Below are positions 59,201 through 64,000 of a stretch of 64,000 bases of DNA, piece after piece. The position numbers and the translations under genes are program-made. The stretch's first letter is position 1. The number at the start of each line of letters is the position of its first letter. Source of the DNA: Malurus cyaneus samueli (taxonomy: Eukaryota > Chordata > Aves > Passeriformes > Maluridae); NCBI GenBank assembly GCA_009741485.1, contig CM019230.1, forward strand, positions 4,552,189 through 4,616,188. Direction: 5' to 3'. A model generated the notes under the pieces. It was not told where the DNA came from, searched no databases, and was given only the letters and a program-made list of their open reading frames with translations.

Positions 59201-62200
59201 AAAAAACCCCGTAAAATTCCCACTGCAATAAATGCACTAGACTGTATTTTTTAGGTCAGTGGTCGAAAGAGCACCAAGGATGACTCAAAATAATATTTTT
59301 TTTTTCTAATTTAACTGCTAGGGAAGTGCATTCTCAGCTCAGACTCACTCAATTTAACTTTCATGCCTCTCCAAGCGCTTGTACCAACAACGAGACTGTT
59401 CTTCCCCATCCTGAACCAGCTCATCTACTCAGAATTTATAAAGCAGGGAGAAAACAGTCTCACCTGCCACAGTGGGGTCCTGTCTCATTGCCAGGTACTG
59501 TTATGTGCCAGATAATGCACATTTAATAAGAATTAAACACATGGAAAAGAGAGAGCGGCGAAACTTAATTAACTCTCCCTAAAACAGCGGGGTGCCTGCT
59601 GCGTTCCAGGCCTCCGAGGTGCCACTAAAATAATAACTGCATCCATCCAGGGGAAAGCATTTAGGTGGGGATGGATGAATGGAGGGGTGCAGGCATGGGA
59701 AATGAGGTAATTAATTAATGATCAATCAAATGATGGAAGAGAGGCTTTGCCGCCTCAGCGGCTGCAAGGATGGGAGCGCCTTTAACGATGTGAAATGGGG
59801 ATTGCTGCACATTCCTGTACCACAACTGGGTGTCAGAGCTTTAGGGGAAGCCTGGGGTTTGTTCCCAATGGGAATTGCCATGGGGAGCAGGGACAGAGCA
59901 GGGACAGAGCTCTGAGGATGCAGTTATCAAACATATTTCTAACAGTTTTTTAGCCTCATGGTTTCTCTAGCATGACTACTGTCTACTCACACATGAGCAG
60001 CCACAGATTCAAAATATTCAGTTTTATCCTAAACTGAAAAGAGGTTCCTTAATGTGTGATTATGAATACAGAGAGCCACCTCTTCCCACTGACACAGCCT
60101 TTAATGGAAAGGCTCAGTGGGCACAAAAAGCTGTTAAATCTCACTAAAAGAATGGTGCAAACAACTTCAGTAAACTTGATCAACCCCCAGACTCAGCTTC
60201 ATCATTTGAAATCTGGAATACTCTGATTTTTGTACATTTAAACCCATTTTTTCATAACATAAATGTGATCAGAGTATTCTCCCACCATTTTCTTTAAAGG
60301 AGACGATAAAATCCTGAAATATCAAGATTATAAAGGCAACAAGAACAAAAAACCCTCACTATCAGTTTTCTGAAACAGTGGAGCTTTCCTCAAAATTGAA
60401 AAATTCTGCAGGATATATCAATTTTGACAAATTTCATTTCAAGACGAAGCAATAAGACAGAAACATTTTGATTGTCGGAGTGAAATAAGTCCTCTGTGTC
60501 TCCAAGTGACATCTCTGTTTGCTTTTCATTCTATTTATTGCACATCTTAATTTCAGAGCTAAAGGAGATGTTCCACCCAGACACGTTGTTTTCCAAAGGA
60601 GGAGTTGTTTTCTGAGCTCTGTGATTTTGAGTGATGCTGACCAAATCCTCTGTCATGTCTTACTACTCCACTGCCTGTTGTGTCTTTTTTTTTTGTTTTC
60701 TGTAAACTTGCAGGATTTTGGGGGCAGAAAATTGACTCTTTCTTGTGCACAGCCACATAAAAATGTGCCTTTGATCGGAGCTGCAAGGAGCTGCCCCTGT
60801 GCAAGTAAAAAACCATGCTTTTCTTTGCCAAATTTATAAATTTTCACCAGCAGCTCTTCCAAGGATCTTAGAAGAATTGAGACCATTCATGCTGATGGTG
60901 TAAATATCAACCTAGCCCAAAGGAGAGCCCCAAATTTCCCTCAATTACAGGAAGATTCCAGCATCTAGGGAGTTTAGCTTTCAGAAAAACCCTTGTGGTG
61001 TCCCTGTTGATCAGATTTCTCTCAGAAGGGTTCAGGGAGCTCTTTCACTCCTCACACTGCACAGGAGAACGATTTCTGAAACACCAGTAGCTCTGGAGCA
61101 GATTCCACACAATTTTTGGTAGGAAAACCTGTTGTCTCTGCTGTCCTGTTTGAATTTTTGCACACATTCAGATGAGAATCCATATACCCTATTTAACAGG
61201 ACGTGTTAATTAATGTTAACTTTATAAATTCTTTGGAATGGCAGACTTTCAAGACGCTTTTTCTTGGTTTTTTTTTTTTTTTGCTTCTTCCTTGCTGTGG
61301 AATTAATTCTGCTTCTCTCTGCCAGAGCCACATCTCCAGGAGAGAGCCTTAATGGTGTTTTTTGGGAATGAGCAGTGCTCACGAGCACCAAGCAGATTTG
61401 CACAAAAGGGAATATCTGCCTCTTTCTTGTCAAACCCTTGAAGTGTGCTGCTTCAGAATCCGAAAGGATGAGAGGAAGGGAAGGAAAAGCCATGACCACT
61501 GCGAGCTTTGATGAGGCACATGGGGTCCCACAGCTCCTCCCAGCCCTGCTCAGCTTCAGAAGCTGCACATTTTTAGGATTTTTTTTCCCAGTATAGAGAG
61601 GAGCACACCTCTGCTTGGAGTTTCACTGCTACTGCCAGAGGAAATTTTAAGGTTGTCTTTATCAGATGGGATCCCAGATGAGAAAATGAAGTTGAGGATG
61701 AGAAAGAGCCAGTGCTGGCTCCTGTTTCCAAAAGCTCTCCATGAGCACCTTTTCCAAGCAGCTTGGATGAGCTGGATTATTCTGTGAGCAGCTCAGAATT
61801 ACAGAGATTGCAAAAATCAGAATCTGTGCATTCAGAGGTGCTGGAGAAAAACTGCACAAAGATGGTCTGGATTGCTTCACCCAGCTGAAACAACGTTAAT
61901 TTTAATAAAATACAGCTCAGAATTCACTGCCAGGGGGAGTGGTTGAAGCTCCAGCTGTTTTCCAGCTGTTATTTTTTTCACTGATGCCCAGACCTGTCTC
62001 ACCTCTCTCATTTGCAGTTTTTTAGAAGCTTCCAGAATTAATAACCTGGAACATTCAAAAATTTAATGATGGACAGAGGCTGGTCACAGATATCATCCAT
62101 TACCCACACAGGGAATCAGGCAATGCTGATTAGGGCAGGCACTAAACCCCTCTGTGTTGTGTTGTCATTCCTCTGCCGAGCATTTAATTTGATTGGATTT

Positions 62201-63846
62201 TCAAGGCTGAGCTGGGAGAATCCATTGGTGAAATATTTTCAAAGTAAAAAAATGTTTTCATTTCCCAGGAGAGCCTTGATGAGCTCAGAGCCAGGTCAGG
62301 GCCTCACCTGATGGATCCCTTCCCAAATCCTGCAGCCACCCTTGGATGAGGTCAGGTCCTAGCAGATTCCACACTGGGAAACTCAGGGAAAAAAAACATG
62401 GCAGGATCACTCCATCACACAAAACTCACAGGGTAACTGCTTTTTTTTCCCCTAAAAAATTATTTCCAGGTTCTTTTTGCTCAGTCATTTGATTAAAATC
62501 GCCCTCCTGATCAGAGCAGAGTGTCAGCCAGCAGCTGCTATCACCAGGAGCAATTATCCTCTGAAAACACCCCTGACATGATGGCTTTGCACACCTGTCT
62601 GTCTGTCCTTGGTGTGTTTAACAAATGCTGATCCTCACTGGATATTTCTGCTTTACTGCTGCCTTTGATTTGACAGTCACTGGCAATTCTGCTGCTGGTT
62701 TATTTCTCCATTTCACCCCTGCTGTTTCTCCAAAATCACCGTTTCCACAGAGTCCTGGACAGTTCAATATCACCCACCTCAATCAACCTTCCTATTTTCT
62801 TTTCTTCCTTTCAATAGTCCTGGAGTCCAAGGCACCCATTTTTAACTTAGAGCATTCTTTCCAAGGGTACTTTATAGCTTTTTTAAGGACACCACAGGGA
62901 GGGGTTCCCAGTGCCCAGGAGAAGCAGAAGCAGCTCAGTGAGATTTGTTTTTCTTTTTTTATCCTCGTGTCTCTGCAGCCATCCACATTTAGCGAAAGAA
63001 ACACCAAAAATGCTGCTTTTAGAAACCCAAGATTGCAAGCAAAACCCAGCCCAAGCAGGTATTTCCAGCAGGACTGTGGCATTATTAAATATTAGGAAAA
63101 TATCTAATTGTGCCTTTGCTTTCCCCTACAAATCCCAAGGCTCTTCAGAAGAATCCCAGGATAATGACAACGTGGCTGCTCACGAGTTCCCACTTAAAAA
63201 AAATTAACAAAAAAAGAAAAGAAAAATTAGATTTCCAGCAACACAAACACCCTGTAATCCATTGCAGTGATTTGAGCATTATGGTAATTAAAATTGCACC
63301 ATTTAGCTTGCACAAACAAAAGTTACAGACTATCAGGGACTATTACGCCGCAGCAATATCCATTTGTCTGAGAGCAGTTTCTTTTTCCTGTTGTTTCTTA
63401 CAAGAGCAATTTCTTTTTTCAGCAAATGAGTGCCAGTCGTACAGACAATAATTTCTCCACTTGTACACTCTGAATTAACTCCTGCTAAATCTGTAAGATT
63501 TAGGAACAAGTTTAGGTCAAACCCAAAAATAGACAGCCATGCGCCTGAGTTCCTGTGAGGATGCAATTCTCTGCATGTGTATAAAGAAGAATTGGGATTT
63601 TTTTTGTTCCCTGGGATTCAAAGACATTTTAAAGCTTTTTTTTCCATGCTGACATCATGTGGCACAGGGGTATTCAGGGCTGAATAAGGACAAAAACTCT
63701 TCTTCACAGTTACAATCTCAGTGTTTTGCTGTCCTGGCCTTCCCTGTTTTAGGTACAGGGGGGTAAAATCACGAGTTTTGCCTCAGAAAAGAAAATGCTG
63801 CTTTAACCAAGCTCAATATTCTGGCATCACTCTGCTTTTGAAATTT
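56221..63846. other. Non-coding unique sequence, no gene seen
   Basis: No gene was recognised over 7.6 kb. The largest frame (57403-57900, 165 codons) has no domain and overlaps a second frame on the same strand. A-rich stretches lie at 56535-56605, an A/C patch at about 59166-59210, and a 15-T run at 61268-61282. A TAAT-rich, CpG-containing block is listed at 59495-59750. Confidence 0.63.
59495..59750. promoter_or_regulatory. Candidate conserved non-coding element with CpGs
   Basis: AATAAGAATTAAACAC, ACTTAATTAACTC, TAATTAATTAATGATC and AATCAAATGATGG occur around a stretch with more CpGs than usual (GAGCGGCG, CAGCGGGG, GCTGCGTT, CCTCCGAGG, GCCGCCTCAGCGG). TAAT cores together with retained CpGs and no recognised repeat make it a good candidate for an ancient regulatory element. 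This is inference from composition. Confidence 0.34.
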
Positions 63847-64000
63847 AGAATCACAGAACCATTCAGGTTTGGAAAACCCTCCAAGCTCATCAAGCCCAAC
63901 CTTCCACCAAACACCACCATGGCCACCAAACCATTAAACACCAGTCTGACACAGAAATGGCACCTTGAAAACAAACAGCCCCCAAATTCCAGCTGGAATT
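63847..64000 (-). mobile_element. CR1 LINE 3' fragment, minus orientation, cut by window edge
   Basis: AGAATCACAGAACCATTCAG, GTTTGGAAAACCCTCCAAGC, TCATCAAGCCCAACC and AACACCACCATGGCCACCAA follow the reverse complement of an avian CR1 3' end (the subfamily with a GAGTCCAACC-type phrase) in order. The left edge is the 3' end of the element. The rest runs beyond the window, so its length is unknown. Confidence 0.85.

Overview
The window looks like intergenic or deep-intronic DNA from a bird nuclear genome. The bird call rests on three fragments whose order and wording match the 3' end of avian CR1 retrotransposons (about 35690-35937, 49152-49245 and 63847-64000), plus LTR remnants, long A/T homopolymers and tetranucleotide arrays in AT-leaning, CpG-poor DNA. 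A songbird is plausible but not shown. I found no protein-coding gene, exon, rRNA, tRNA or CRISPR array that I can defend. The open reading frames are short, overlap on both strands, and the longest (238-249 codons) are by-products of a GGAT microsatellite.

Layout. 1-8.3 kb: unique-looking sequence with small tandem duplications and TAAT-rich stretches. 8.3-8.6 kb: possible LTR remnant. 8.6-14.6 kb: unique, with two of the better conserved-element candidates (about 8.9-9.15 and 14.2-14.4 kb). 14.63-15.12 kb: (GGAT)n array. 15.1-20.7 kb: unique. 20.71-20.88 kb: uninterrupted 166-nt polypyrimidine tract. 20.9-30.3 kb: unique with TAAT-rich islands. 30.3-34.05 kb: the most rearranged part, with an 18-bp minisatellite, two inverted LTR fragments of one family, an AT-rich block and a 10-bp CCATCAATGG-type minisatellite just before the better LTR. 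35.7 kb: CR1 fragment. 39.8-44.5 kb: two same-strand copies of an unrecognised repeat (A). 48.6-49.56 kb: CpG-rich patch, a 42-bp duplication, a CR1 fragment and repeat B copy 1; repeat B copy 2 lies at 52.8 kb. 50.95-51.16 kb: A/C-only tract. 53-63.8 kb: unique, with conserved-element candidates near 55.3-55.6 and 59.5-59.75 kb. A CR1 fragment runs off the right edge.

There is no pathway or operon here. If the DNA has a job it is most likely cis-regulation through TAAT-rich islands; this is inference from composition and needs cross-species alignment. The observations most worth checking are three dispersed repeat pairs (the inverted LTR pair, A and B) found by comparing the window with itself.
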